Part shown: one piece after another, positions 9,379 to 18,166 of the stretch | How the letters are laid out: the number at the start of each line of letters is the position of its first letter | Numbering within the stretch: position 1 is the stretch's first letter | From: Cohnella hashimotonis | Lineage (GTDB): Bacteria > Bacillota > Bacilli > Paenibacillales > Paenibacillaceae | Reading direction: 5' to 3' | DNA: 64,000 bases | NCBI RefSeq assembly: GCF_030014955.1 | Contig: NZ_JAGRPV010000001.1 | Span: forward strand, 4,712,001 to 4,776,000 | Notes under the pieces: model-generated | The model's input: the letters and a program-made list of their open reading frames with translations, nothing else | Told to the model about the DNA's origin: nothing | The model's database searches: none | Program-made: the position numbers and the translations under genes

Positions 9379-11091
9379 TTAATGGCCCGCGTACTGTCGA
9401 TCGTAAGCCTTCTGATTGATCTCGACGAATCGTTGGAGTCCGATCTTATCGAGGCTCTGCACGTAGCTGTCCCAATCGGCTGCAGGCTTCAAGTTGCCGG
9501 TAATAAATCGAACCGTCGATTCGTTGATATAGTTTTCCAGCTCGATCCGGATCGTTTGAAGCTCGTCGTTTTCTTCTGCCAGCAGTTTGACCGGCGGCAT
9601 GACCGTCGTATTTTCCGGCGTATAAGGCTGGTATTTTTTTGCCGTCTCCTCATACAACAGACGCTCGAGGCCATCCGGCGTGAAAAGATCCGAGCTGGGC
9701 TCCACCTGTTCGCCCAGTCGCCATTCGGCCGGCGCGTATTCGATGGCCGCATGCATCCAGCCGTCATTTTGCGGTTCATTCGTATAAGGCTTCAGTCGCT
9801 TCAGCAGCGCCGGCTTCCCGCTCAGCCCCACGGCGCCCGGATCCGGCGTTGTCCAGCCCACGTCCTTCGGCCCGGTGATCAACCGAGTCTGGGTTTCGAA
9901 TTCATACAGACCGTCCGCCCAGCGAATGGCCGCTTCCGGATATTTGGAGGTGGAAGAGATCAGGAAGTCGCCGCCTTGCACCGCATCAAACTTGAAAAAC
10001 GTAGCTTGTCTCGTTCCGTCCGGCCCTTTAAGCGGAGGTACGGTAACGTACTGCTTGTACCGTTCCTGGTTCGTGGCGGGATCGATCACGCCGACGCTGG
10101 CTCCGGTCGGGAATGCGCCGAGAATCGCGCTTCCTTCGCTCGCGGCAATCGACTTCAGCTGGTCGATTTTCTGGGTGAACGAAGGCTGATAGATCAGCCC
10201 CTCGGCATACAATTTATTCAGATAGGCGAGACCGTCCCTGTATTGCGGCGTATTTACGATCGACATGACCTTTCCGTCCTGTACGATCATCTTGAGCGGG
10301 TTATACATGCCTGGATTAAGAATAAACGGATTCATTAGAAAGCCGTCGATCGTCGTGTACCAGCCGTCAGTCGCGCCGGCCAGCGGAATTTCGTCGGCTT
10401 TGCCGTTGCCGTTGGGATCCTTTTCCTTGAAGGCCTTCATCACTTGATAAAACTCGTCTGTCGTCGTAGGCATCGGAAGTCCCAAGTTATCGAGCCACTC
10501 TTGATTGATCCACATTTTTTGGGCATAACCGCAGTGGAAGCAGTCGTTCCAGGAAGGCAGCGAATAGATGTTGCCGTCCGTGGCGGTGATTCTTCCCTTA
10601 ATGTCCGGATGCTTCTGCATAACCTCCTTGAAGGCAGTCATGTGCTTCTCGATCAAGCCGTCGAGAGGCCGGAAAATTTGCTGACCGACACCGTACTGGG
10701 CTTCGATGACGTCGTCGACGCCGAGGCCGAGAAAGATGTCCGGATAGTCGCCACTTGCCAGAACGAGATTCAGCTTCTCTTTGACGTTCCCCGAAGGGAC
10801 GACTTCCCATTCGATATGAATGTTCGTTTTTTCTTCATACCATTTCGTAAACTCGTTGGTGTTAAAGTCGATGATCTGTGGAATTTGCGGCGCCATGACC
10901 CGCAACGTAATTTTATCTTTGACGATCGGGTAGCTGCCGGGTTCGGTTACCGCCGCTTCTCCGGCGCTGCCGCCGCCAGAGGCGTTCGGGCTGCCCGTCT
11001 GATTACCGGTTCCCTTATCTATGGCGCATCCGGCAAGAATGAAGGACAGACAGATTAGGCTTAATACTAACGTTTTGACAACCTTTTTCAT
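9379..11091 (-). CDS. Extracellular sugar-binding lipoprotein of an ABC importer (LipO-like)
   Basis: This 570-residue protein has a lipoprotein signal peptide: MKKVVKTLVLSLICLSFILAGC, with the lipobox LAGC giving the lipidated cysteine. It is a family 1-type extracellular solute-binding protein (WYEEKTNIHIEWEVVPSGNVKEK; INQEWLDNLGLPMPTTTDEF). Members bind oligosaccharides outside the cell and hand them to the permeases. I chose ATG 11091 because it directly precedes the signal peptide and has GGGGG upstream; the frame is open to 11133. It lies 73 bp after the permease gene at 11165. The ligand is unknown but probably matches the glycosidase at 4944. Confidence 0.9.
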   Translation of the reverse strand: MKKVVKTLVLSLICLSFILAGCAIDKGTGNQTGSPNASGGGSAGEAAVTEPGSYPIVKDKITLRVMAPQIPQIIDFNTNEFTKWYEEKTNIHIEWEVVPSGNVKEKLNLVLASGDYPDIFLGLGVDDVIEAQYGVGQQIFRPLDGLIEKHMTAFKEVMQKHPDIKGRITATDGNIYSLPSWNDCFHCGYAQKMWINQEWLDNLGLPMPTTTDEFYQVMKAFKEKDPNGNGKADEIPLAGATDGWYTTIDGFLMNPFILNPGMYNPLKMIVQDGKVMSIVNTPQYRDGLAYLNKLYAEGLIYQPSFTQKIDQLKSIAASEGSAILGAFPTGASVGVIDPATNQERYKQYVTVPPLKGPDGTRQATFFKFDAVQGGDFLISSTSKYPEAAIRWADGLYEFETQTRLITGPKDVGWTTPDPGAVGLSGKPALLKRLKPYTNEPQNDGWMHAAIEYAPAEWRLGEQVEPSSDLFTPDGLERLLYEETAKKYQPYTPENTTVMPPVKLLAEENDELQTIRIELENYINESTVRFITGNLKPAADWDSYVQSLDKIGLQRFVEINQKAYDRQYAGH

Positions 11092-11164
11092 GGTATACCC
11101 CCAGTTGTGTTTTCGTGCGACCGACCCTTTCAACCATTACACCGCTTTTGTGCCAGGCTTGCAA

Positions 11165-12070
11165 TCAGCCTTTGATTGCGCCGATCATGATCCCGCGAAC
11201 GAAGTATTTCTGCACGAATGGGTAGATAAGCAGCACCGGCAGGCTTGCAACGACGATGACGGCATATTTGACGATGTCGGCCAGACCCTGCTTGCGCTGC
11301 AGCACCTCGAAATCCTGCATCATCGTCGGGTCCAGCTGATTTAGCACCAGGATATTGCGCAGTATGATTTGAAGCGGCTGAAGATCCGGCGATTTCAGAT
11401 AGATGAGCGCATTAAAGTAACTGTTCCAGTGACCGACCCCGTAATAGAGCGCCATGACGGCCAGAATCGGCGCGGACAGCGGAAGTGCCATACGGAGAAG
11501 GAAGCGAAAGTCGGTGCAGCCGTCCATCGATGCAGCCTCGTATAATTCGTCCGGGATCGTAGCCTGAAAGTATGTTCTTGTGATGATCAGGTTCCATACC
11601 GACAAGGCCACGGGCAAAATCATCGCCCACCTCGTATCGAGCAAGCCCAGGTCCCTGACCAGCAGGAAGGTCGGAATGAGCCCCCCTGAGAAGAGCATCG
11701 TAAACAAGAAGATCGCCATAAACAGGTTTCGGCCGAACAGCTCCTTCCGGGACAGGGGAAACGCTGCCATAACGGTCATCACCAGATTGATCAGCGTGCC
11801 GGCCACCATGTAAAAAAGCGAGTTGGCAAAGCCGCTTACCAATTGCTTGTTTTTGAATACGGCCTCGTAACCGTTTAATGTCGGCTCTACGGGCCAGAGC
11901 CAAACCTTGCCTGAGATTACCGCGCTCGGCGCACTGAAGGAAGCGCTTACGACATAGATCAGCGGATAGGCGACCAGCACAAAAACAATCGCCAGGTATA
12001 AATAGGTCGCTACATTAAATATCCGGTCTCCGGGCGACTCCTTCATCAACCGATTCGGATGCGCTTCCAT
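11165..12070 (-). CDS. Sugar ABC transporter permease (LplC/YtcP-like)
   Basis: A 301-residue inner-membrane protein with six membrane segments. It has the EAA loop that contacts the ATPase (YEAASMDGCTDFRFLLRMALPLSAP). The family pairs with a LplB-type permease and a LipO-type lipoprotein to import complex sugars. ATG 12070 has a strong AAGGAGGGG ribosome site; the open frame reaches 12094. It lies between the partner permease (17-bp gap) and the lipoprotein gene. No ATPase gene is present in the cluster. Confidence 0.9.
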   Translation of the reverse strand: MEAHPNRLMKESPGDRIFNVATYLYLAIVFVLVAYPLIYVVSASFSAPSAVISGKVWLWPVEPTLNGYEAVFKNKQLVSGFANSLFYMVAGTLINLVMTVMAAFPLSRKELFGRNLFMAIFLFTMLFSGGLIPTFLLVRDLGLLDTRWAMILPVALSVWNLIITRTYFQATIPDELYEAASMDGCTDFRFLLRMALPLSAPILAVMALYYGVGHWNSYFNALIYLKSPDLQPLQIILRNILVLNQLDPTMMQDFEVLQRKQGLADIVKYAVIVVASLPVLLIYPFVQKYFVRGIMIGAIKG

Positions 12071-12087
12071 GGTGTCCCCTCCTTTTT

Positions 12088-13068
12088 TCACCACAGACTG
12101 CTATCGGTGAACTTCTTCGCTGCGTAGTTCGCCGCCACCAGCAGAATCAGGTTGATAACGGAATTAAATAAACCGATTGCCGTAGAGAAGCTGAAATTCG
12201 CATTGACCAAACCAACCTTGTACACATAAGTCGAAATGATCTCGGATGTCGTCAGATTCAAACTGTTCTGCATAAGGAAAATCATCTCATACCCGACGTT
12301 CATCACGTTGCCGAAGCTTAAAACGAGCAAAATGACGATGGTAGGACGGATGGCAGGCAGATCGACATGCCAGATCCGCCGAAGCTTGGACGCCCCGTCG
12401 ATAACGCAGGCTTCCTGCAGATCCTTGCTGACGCCTGACAAAGCCGCGAGATAAATAACGGCCGAATAACCGGTTCCCTGCCAGATGGTCGTCCATACGT
12501 AGATAGATTTGAAGTATGCCGCCTTGCCCATCAGGTTGACGGGATCCCCGCCGAATAACGCGATAAATTGATTGATCACGCCGATCCGCGGATCGAGAAT
12601 TTGCATCAGCATTCCCACGAGCACCACCGTCGAAATAAAGTACGGCGCATACGTGACCATCTGAACCGTTTTCTTAAAAAAACGTCCCCGCACTTCGTTT
12701 AACGCGACGGCAAGCAAAATGGGAAACGCAAAACCGGCCGCGAGCGAATACAGGCTGATGCCGACCGTATTCCGGATGATTCTCCAGCTGGAAGGCGAAC
12801 TGAAGAACTGGTCGAAATGTTTGAATCCAACCCAAGGGCTGCCGGCGATCCCGCTCATCGCCTGGAATTGTTTGAAAGCAAGCTGTATCCCGTACATCGG
12901 GATATAGTGAAAGATGATCACATACAGCAACGGAGGGAGCAGGATCACGTAAAGCTGCCAGTGGGCCAGCATTCTCCGGATCGTATGTCTGGTTATGCGT
13001 CGCGACTTCCGATTCCATTCAGTCCGAACAAGTATGTCGGCCTTCAATACGGTATCCCCCCCATTCAA
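12088..13068 (-). CDS. Sugar ABC transporter permease (LplB-like)
   Basis: A membrane protein of up to 326 residues with six membrane segments (LYVILLPPLLYVIIFHYIPM is the first) and an EAA loop (QEACVIDGASKLRRIWHVDLP). It is the first permease of the importer whose other parts follow at 11165 and 9379. The ATG at 13068 has no ribosome site, while GGGGGG precedes TTG 13047. Translation therefore probably starts at TTG 13047, giving 319 residues. A short open frame with a good ribosome site ends exactly at 13069 and may couple to it. Confidence 0.88.
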   Translation of the reverse strand: MNGGDTVLKADILVRTEWNRKSRRITRHTIRRMLAHWQLYVILLPPLLYVIIFHYIPMYGIQLAFKQFQAMSGIAGSPWVGFKHFDQFFSSPSSWRIIRNTVGISLYSLAAGFAFPILLAVALNEVRGRFFKKTVQMVTYAPYFISTVVLVGMLMQILDPRIGVINQFIALFGGDPVNLMGKAAYFKSIYVWTTIWQGTGYSAVIYLAALSGVSKDLQEACVIDGASKLRRIWHVDLPAIRPTIVILLVLSFGNVMNVGYEMIFLMQNSLNLTTSEIISTYVYKVGLVNANFSFSTAIGLFNSVINLILLVAANYAAKKFTDSSLW

Positions 13069-13158
13069 TCAACTGGACGTCAGAAATGTGCTTGCCCGTT
13101 CGTCAAGCTTCTCGCGATGCTCGGTCGCATATGCGTTTGCGTTCACGTTTGCGTTCAA
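13069..13158 (-). CDS. Possible 29-codon leader ORF before the LplB-like permease
   Basis: TTG 13158 is preceded by AAAGGAGG 11 bases upstream. The frame runs 29 codons to a TGA that touches the permease start region. It begins with an Asn/Ala repeat encoded by two tandem copies of CGTTTGCGTTCA (13134-13157, plus strand). The otherwise unexplained strong ribosome site is the only support for translation. It could be a leader that couples translation to the permease, or noise. Confidence 0.25.
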   Translation of the reverse strand: MNANVNANAYATEHREKLDERASTFLTSS

Positions 13159-13309
13159 TCGTGATGGCGCCTCCTTTCCCCGGTCTCGGCTATACGCAGT
13201 GCCTGTCCCAAACGTATCATCGGGCTTGCTAGAAGAATACGGCCAAAACTTAGTTTGCGCGGGCAATTCTCGGGAAACCGACATGATACGGCCGCCGGCA
13301 GCCGACGGA

Positions 13310-13347
13310 CGATTTATAAAATGGCGTACGATTTATGGCGTAAATGC
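13310..13347. promoter_or_regulatory. Direct repeats upstream of the ABC importer, activator-site candidate
   Basis: CGATTTAT and ATGGCGTA each occur twice in 38 bp (CGATTTATAAAATGGCGTA then CGATTTATGGCGTA). The block lies about 240 bp upstream of the permease operon. AraC-type activators often bind direct repeats. It resembles, but does not match, the 21-bp repeat pairs at 36.9, 43.1, 49.7 and 50.1 kb. The rest of 13159-13421 shows nothing I can name. Confidence 0.3.
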
Positions 13348-13421
13348 GAAAAAGCTTCTTTAATAGAGGGGCTTTACGGGAATTTAGCCGGGAGACCGAA
13401 GCAGTCTTGAGCATTGACGGT

Positions 13422-13467
13422 CAAATGCAAAAACACGCCTTATCGGCGTGTTTGAAGTTAGCATTTG
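13422..13467 (-). terminator. Terminator of the SulP gene, copy 2 of a dispersed palindrome
   Basis: CAAATGC (13422-13428) and GCATTTG (13461-13467) enclose the stem ACACGCC/GGCGTGT (13433-13439/13445-13451). On the minus strand the stem is followed by a T run. It is about 50 bp past the SulP stop. A near-identical 46-bp copy lies after tRNA-Ala at 60.55 kb. Confidence 0.75.
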
Positions 13468-13502
13468 GTGAAGCGAGTTCATAAAGAACATTCAAATGTT
13501 TT

Positions 13503-14906
13503 TCATGAAATGGCGCCGGACTCCTTTCTGATCAAGCGAACGCTCTTCTTCTGCAGCCGGAAATCGTCCAGCAGGCTCTCGATGTCGCGTTCGGCGTAAT
13601 GGTCCCATACGCTTGCCCGGCTCAGATCAATCGTCACCGCCGTCTCGTCACTCGGTAACTCGATCTTCTCCCGTAGCATCGGCGAAGAGCCGAAAAACAG
13701 GTGGCCCGTTACCGCATAGGTGAGCGTGGTGCCGGTCCGTTCGCTCGTCACATGAATACGCGACATTTGCACGACGAATAGAACAAGGTTGAGCAGCACG
13801 CCGGCGAACACGCCGATTGCCAGATCGTGCGTCAGCAGCGCTGCGACCATCGTCGTCAGCATGATCGTGGTTTCGCTCTTCGGGATGCGCCGAATGTTCT
13901 TAAGCGAGCCCCAATCGAAAATTTGCACGCAAATCATGATCATTACCCCGGCCAGCACCGACATCGGAATATAATTCAGCACGCTGCCGAATACGAGCAC
14001 GAGTGACAGCAGGAAAAGCCCTGCCGTCAGCATGGACAAACGGCCTTTTCCCCCAAGCTTGACGTTCAGCACGGATTCAGCCACCAAGGCGCAACCGGCC
14101 ATGCCGCCAAAAAATCCGGAAGCAGCGTTTGCGATGCCCTGACCGCGAATTTCCTTATTTTTATCCGTCTTCTCGCTCGTCAGTTTATCCAGAAAATCCT
14201 GCGTCAGCAGCGTCTCCGTTGTGCCTACGATGGCCAGCGACAGCGCATAGGGTAAAATCACTCGAAACGTCTCCCAGGTGAGCGGAACCTGCGGCAGGCC
14301 GAATCCAGGCAGCGCCGACGACAGCTGCGCCACGTCGGATACGCGCTGCAGCGGAATGTGGAACGCCCAAGCCGCAACGGACATCACGACGACCGCAAAC
14401 AGCGGCGAAGGAATCGTCTTGTTGAGGCGGGGGAACAGAAAAACGATGACAAGGGTGACGCCAGCCATCGCAAATGCGCCCCACGGCTGGCCGCGGAAAT
14501 TTTGCAGTTGGGCCATAAAGATAAAGATGGCAAGCGCATTGATAAAGCCGGTGACGACGGCGCGCGACACGAAGTTCATCCAGCGCCCCACGCGCAGCAG
14601 CCCCATGGCGAGCTGAAGGAGTCCGGTCAGAATGGTCGCCGCGAACAAATACTGCAGCCCGTGGCCGGCGACGAGCGTGGTCATGAGCACCGCCATCGAG
14701 CCCGCCGAAGCAGAGATCATGCCGCCGCGAGCGCCAAGTACCGTAATGACCAGCAAAATGATAATCGACGTGTAAAAGCCTACGTTCGGATGAACGCCCG
14801 CCATAAAGGAAAATGCCAATGAATCCGGGATCACGGCCAGCGAGGTCGTAATCCCCGCCAGCACCTGAACTTTCCAATTGCTGAAAAAACTTTGTTTGCC
14901 AAGCAA
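13503..14906 (-). CDS. SulP-family inorganic anion transporter with STAS domain
   Basis: A 467-residue membrane protein. The N-terminal signature is AGITTSLAVIPDSLAFSFMAG, typical of SulP carriers (sulfate, bicarbonate and others). About 10-12 membrane segments follow up to about residue 385. The C terminus (about 390-467) is a STAS domain (VTIDLSRASVWDHYAERDIE). The start is TTG 14906 with GGAAGTG 8 bases upstream. It is monocistronic, with its own terminator at 13422. It is unrelated in function to the sugar modules around it. The transported anion cannot be told from sequence. Confidence 0.9.
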   Translation of the reverse strand: MLGKQSFFSNWKVQVLAGITTSLAVIPDSLAFSFMAGVHPNVGFYTSIIILLVITVLGARGGMISASAGSMAVLMTTLVAGHGLQYLFAATILTGLLQLAMGLLRVGRWMNFVSRAVVTGFINALAIFIFMAQLQNFRGQPWGAFAMAGVTLVIVFLFPRLNKTIPSPLFAVVVMSVAAWAFHIPLQRVSDVAQLSSALPGFGLPQVPLTWETFRVILPYALSLAIVGTTETLLTQDFLDKLTSEKTDKNKEIRGQGIANAASGFFGGMAGCALVAESVLNVKLGGKGRLSMLTAGLFLLSLVLVFGSVLNYIPMSVLAGVMIMICVQIFDWGSLKNIRRIPKSETTIMLTTMVAALLTHDLAIGVFAGVLLNLVLFVVQMSRIHVTSERTGTTLTYAVTGHLFFGSSPMLREKIELPSDETAVTIDLSRASVWDHYAERDIESLLDDFRLQKKSVRLIRKESGAIS

Positions 14907-15015
14907 AACCGTTCACTTCCAATCTGTATGCGTTTAATGCCAAGATGTGCTGCCGACAGCACAATGTCCATTTTACCATTCCCCTTCAAATCAGCAATCC
15001 GTATGCAGCGAAAAT

Positions 15016-15057
15016 AGGCACAGCCCCTCAATCTCTTGAGTGACTGTGCCTTTATTA
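15016..15057. terminator. Bidirectional-looking hairpin between SulP and the integrase remnant
   Basis: AGGCACAG (15016-15023) pairs with CTGTGCCT (15044-15051), with an inner TCAA/TTGA pairing, followed by TTTATTATT on the plus strand and a shorter T run on the minus strand. It has no obvious upstream gene now. It may be left over from a lost gene. Confidence 0.45.
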
Positions 15058-15645
15058 TTCGTCGGGCTTTTACTTTGCCGTGTGGTCCACGGAGGCCGCT
15101 TGTAGAGGCTGGATACGACAATGCAGGCAAGAGAATTAAGCGCTCTGAAACCATCAAGGCATCCGGCATTCGAGAAGCGGAAAAGGAACTAGCAAAGTTT
15201 CAAGTTGAAGTCGAAGCCGGTGAATACATTGCGCCTGAGAAAATGGTTTTCTCAAAGTTCGTGGCCGAATGGAATGAAAAATACGGTAGCAAGCACCTTG
15301 AACTCAAAACCTTGGAGAATTACTCCCACATGCTTAGAAACCACATTCTTCCTACTTTTGGCCATAAGAGACTCCGATGAAATAAAGCCATTACATCTTA
15401 TTACTTTGCTCCAAACACTTGAACAGGACGATGCCAGAAGAGACGGAAAAAACGGAGGGTTATCCTCCACCATACTTCGTTTTATTCATCGCATTTTAAA
15501 AGATATTTTTGATCGGGCTGTAGAATGGAGAGTGATAAAGGAAAGTCCAGTTCAAGCAATTAAGCGGCCTAAAGTCGCAAAAACAAATGTCGATGTCTAT
15601 TGTGAATCGGAAGTGTCCGAGCTCCTAGAGTCTCTTCACCTCATT
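15036..15645 (+). pseudogene. Tn916/ICEBs1-type tyrosine integrase, frameshifted and truncated
   Basis: The N-terminal and core-binding parts of a tyrosine recombinase are readable: VEAGEYIAPEKMVFSKFV, then ENYSHMLRNHILPTFGHKRL. One extra C at 15374-15375 shifts the frame. The sequence continues as DEIKPLHLITLLQTLEQD, GLSSTILRFIHRILKDIF and AVEWRVIKESPVQAIKRP up to about 15640. The catalytic domain (R-H-R-Y residues, about 170 aa) is missing altogether. The break is followed directly by the terminator of the GH78 operon. This marks a past integrative element at the boundary of two metabolic modules. No intact recombinase or att pair is visible here. Confidence 0.85.
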
Positions 15646-15666
15646 TCACTTCACTCCTTCTTGCAT

Positions 15667-15698
15667 AAAAAAATCCTGCTCTTCACAAAAGAGCAGGA
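15667..15698 (-). terminator. Terminator of the GH78 twin-gene/ABC operon
   Basis: Ten-bp perfect stem TCCTGCTCTT/AAGAGCAGGA (15674-15683/15689-15698) with a run of seven T on the minus strand (15667-15673). It lies 70 bp past the stop at 15767. Confidence 0.85.
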
Positions 15699-15766
15699 CG
15701 CAAAACCGAAATATTACATGCATTACATAACCAAAAACTAGAGGGTAAGGCACCGGACCCTCTTAT

Positions 15767-18166
15767 TCAATTTTTATGGCGAACAAGAACTTCATTAAAG
15801 CTCCCGCCGTTCGCAAATACCCGTTCTTTTCCACCGTCCCACCGCACTCGCAAGGGGATCCCGATCGGAACGTTTCCTGTAATGAAGAGAGAGTCCTCCT
15901 CTTTTCTCCAAGAAACCGTCACTTGGCCGACTGGCGTTTGAAGGGTTCCGCTCATTTCTGTCAAGTACGACGAGTGGGGCTCAATATGAATTGCGGTCCA
16001 TCCCGGACTTCCTGCCTTAACGCCAAGCAGACAATGCGTGAATTCATACAGAGGCAGCGCGCTCCATGCATGGCAATCGCTGCGCGGCTCTCTCGGAGTC
16101 TCCGGAAGCGTTGTTAAATGTAGCGGAAGCAGATCGATCCATTGCTGGAGCAGTTCCGACGTTCGCGAATAAAGTCCGGATTTCTCTAAGGCACGGAATA
16201 AGAAAAAGGCCATCGAAAACGAGCATTTGAGCACGTCGGGCTCATCTAACGCCTTCAACATCACGCTTCGTGCTCCCTGTTCCTCGCACAATCCAGTTAA
16301 TACTGCCCAGATCTGGGCATGCTGGCTGTATTGTTCGACGGCTGGCCCTTCACGGTACATTCCCTTCTCTTCCGACCAGCATAAATGTTCGATCGAGGCA
16401 AGGATCCGGTTTGCGCGGTCTGCATACTCGGATCCGATCTGTGAACGTCCCGTAGCGTCGTTCAATTTTGCCCCCACTTGCAATGCGCTCGCATAAACAA
16501 GATTATGCACAGTTGACGGGCCTGTCTTACAGGCGGTGGGTACGCCTTCCTTCCACTCGGCTACCCAATCGATATACGCCCAATACCCAATTCTCTCGAC
16601 CAAGCCGGACTCGCCGACTCTTCGGTCGAACCAATCCAATACCGCATCGATCGTCGGCCGATATCGTTTAACGAGAGTGACGTCTCCGGTCTGCCAATAA
16701 TAATCGTGCAGCATAAACACAAAATGAAGGGAGAAGGACGGAATAATCTGCGCCATGGCACTTGGAAACCGATCCTGGGTAATCCCTTCCGGGAGCAGCG
16801 AGCCGTGGAAATCCTCCAACGCCTTCCGGACTAAGCCGATATCGCCTCCGACACCATACGTAAAAAGCGCTTGGAGACGCGTGTCCATGATGAACTGCAT
16901 TTGCTCGTAATAGGGACAGTCCTCATACGTCTCGTGCATGCACAATTGCAGCGTACGAAGACTGATATCCCAAAGCTGCCTGATCCAGGGCGCTGGCGAG
17001 TTAACGAACGATTGGGCATTTAACGGATAAGCGCTCTCTCGAAATGCGGGACGGTGAAGCAACAGTGGTTGCGGACCTGTCTGCACCTCGATCCGGATGA
17101 ATCGGAACGCCCTTAACCAGAAGGGCTCGTACACCTCGGCATTTCCCGACGGATAATAAATATCCTCGAACCCCCGAATGATCCCGTTCTCGGCATCGTC
17201 CCGGACCGTATTCGCCTTCTCGTTCCCTGGCTGTACATACCTTTCTGCATAGCGGAATACGATCTGAGCGCCTTTGCCTTGCTCGATGGAATAAACAGGG
17301 TAGCCGGTCGTCAGCTCTCCTGCATCCAGTTCGACAACGGCGCGACTGAAAGGAGGAACCATGGCGGATCCCGTTTGTTCGCTAAAACGAATCGGACCTG
17401 CGTCTCCCTTGCGTGCAGGCATCTCTCGAACGAAGCCTCGCACACGCTCGAAAAGAAGCGGAATCGGTCTGCTTACCAAAGGAAGCTGCGGAACGATAAA
17501 AAGGGGGTGGGGATCGTCTTTACCCAGGCATGGCTCTCCTTTCTCCGCAGCTGCCCATCTGCCTTCGGGGTTCTTTGCACATTTCCACCCTTCCGGAATA
17601 AGCTCCCCTTGCACCCGTTCGGCAATTGCCCCCATAAAGATCGTATAGTCTTCGTCTGAATGGGTTTCAATCGCCTGATCCACCATGACTCGCCAATCTG
17701 CGGTGCCTGTTTGAAGGTTGGCCAACGGCTTGCCCGTTTGATCTTTGCATATGCCGGACAGCGCCAGTCTGGGACCGACCGGAAGCGAGGCAACCGTGAA
17801 CAGCGGTTGATCCGAACGTCTCGGATCGTTGACCATATACGTATTTAACGACCATACTTGAACGGCGAATACGTTATGTCCCGAACGAAGATACTGCCCC
17901 GCTTCAAAGGTCTCATAATAATGCCGCCAACGATCTCCCCGGCAAGGACCGGAAAGGACGGGCTGTCCATTGATCCACAACCGATACCGGCTGTTCGCGC
18001 TGATGGACAGCTCCAGAGAGGACGGCGAATCCAGCTCGACTCCAAGCCGGTAATAGACGAATCGATTTTCCTTCCGATCCGGAATGAGTCCCTTGTCTTC
18101 GTAAGCTTCCCGCGACGGCTTTAACCAATACGCGCCGCTCAACAGGCATGTCTCAGGGTTGATCAC
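15767..18166 (-). CDS. GH78-like alpha-L-rhamnosidase-family protein, second of a tandem pair
   Basis: A 799-residue protein without signal peptide. An N-terminal beta-sandwich (LELSISANSRYRLWINGQPV, GPCRGDRWRHYYE) precedes an (alpha/alpha)6 barrel and a C-terminal beta domain (TLQTPVGQVTVSWRKE). This is the GH78 rhamnosidase layout. The usual active-site stretch DCPQRDE..GWTGD is replaced by EDCPYYEQMQFIMDTR, so specificity may differ from rhamnosidase. I chose GTG 18166: GGAAGGAGA lies 7 bases upstream and its GTGA overlaps the TGA of the preceding gene. This 4-base overlap implies translational coupling. The ATG at 18202 has no such signal. It is the last gene before the terminator at 15667. 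Confidence 0.82.
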   Translation of the reverse strand: MINPETCLLSGAYWLKPSREAYEDKGLIPDRKENRFVYYRLGVELDSPSSLELSISANSRYRLWINGQPVLSGPCRGDRWRHYYETFEAGQYLRSGHNVFAVQVWSLNTYMVNDPRRSDQPLFTVASLPVGPRLALSGICKDQTGKPLANLQTGTADWRVMVDQAIETHSDEDYTIFMGAIAERVQGELIPEGWKCAKNPEGRWAAAEKGEPCLGKDDPHPLFIVPQLPLVSRPIPLLFERVRGFVREMPARKGDAGPIRFSEQTGSAMVPPFSRAVVELDAGELTTGYPVYSIEQGKGAQIVFRYAERYVQPGNEKANTVRDDAENGIIRGFEDIYYPSGNAEVYEPFWLRAFRFIRIEVQTGPQPLLLHRPAFRESAYPLNAQSFVNSPAPWIRQLWDISLRTLQLCMHETYEDCPYYEQMQFIMDTRLQALFTYGVGGDIGLVRKALEDFHGSLLPEGITQDRFPSAMAQIIPSFSLHFVFMLHDYYWQTGDVTLVKRYRPTIDAVLDWFDRRVGESGLVERIGYWAYIDWVAEWKEGVPTACKTGPSTVHNLVYASALQVGAKLNDATGRSQIGSEYADRANRILASIEHLCWSEEKGMYREGPAVEQYSQHAQIWAVLTGLCEEQGARSVMLKALDEPDVLKCSFSMAFFLFRALEKSGLYSRTSELLQQWIDLLPLHLTTLPETPREPRSDCHAWSALPLYEFTHCLLGVKAGSPGWTAIHIEPHSSYLTEMSGTLQTPVGQVTVSWRKEEDSLFITGNVPIGIPLRVRWDGGKERVFANGGSFNEVLVRHKN

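Noticed and set aside
9235..10338. Open frame of 367 codons on the plus strand
   Set aside because: Antisense to a convincing binding-protein gene; Arg/His/Phe-rich with no recognisable domain.
13069..13284. 71-codon ORF upstream of the LplB-like permease
   Set aside because: The ATG at 13284 has no ribosome site and the first half has no protein-like pattern. Only the last 29 codons, after a strong ribosome site, are worth listing.
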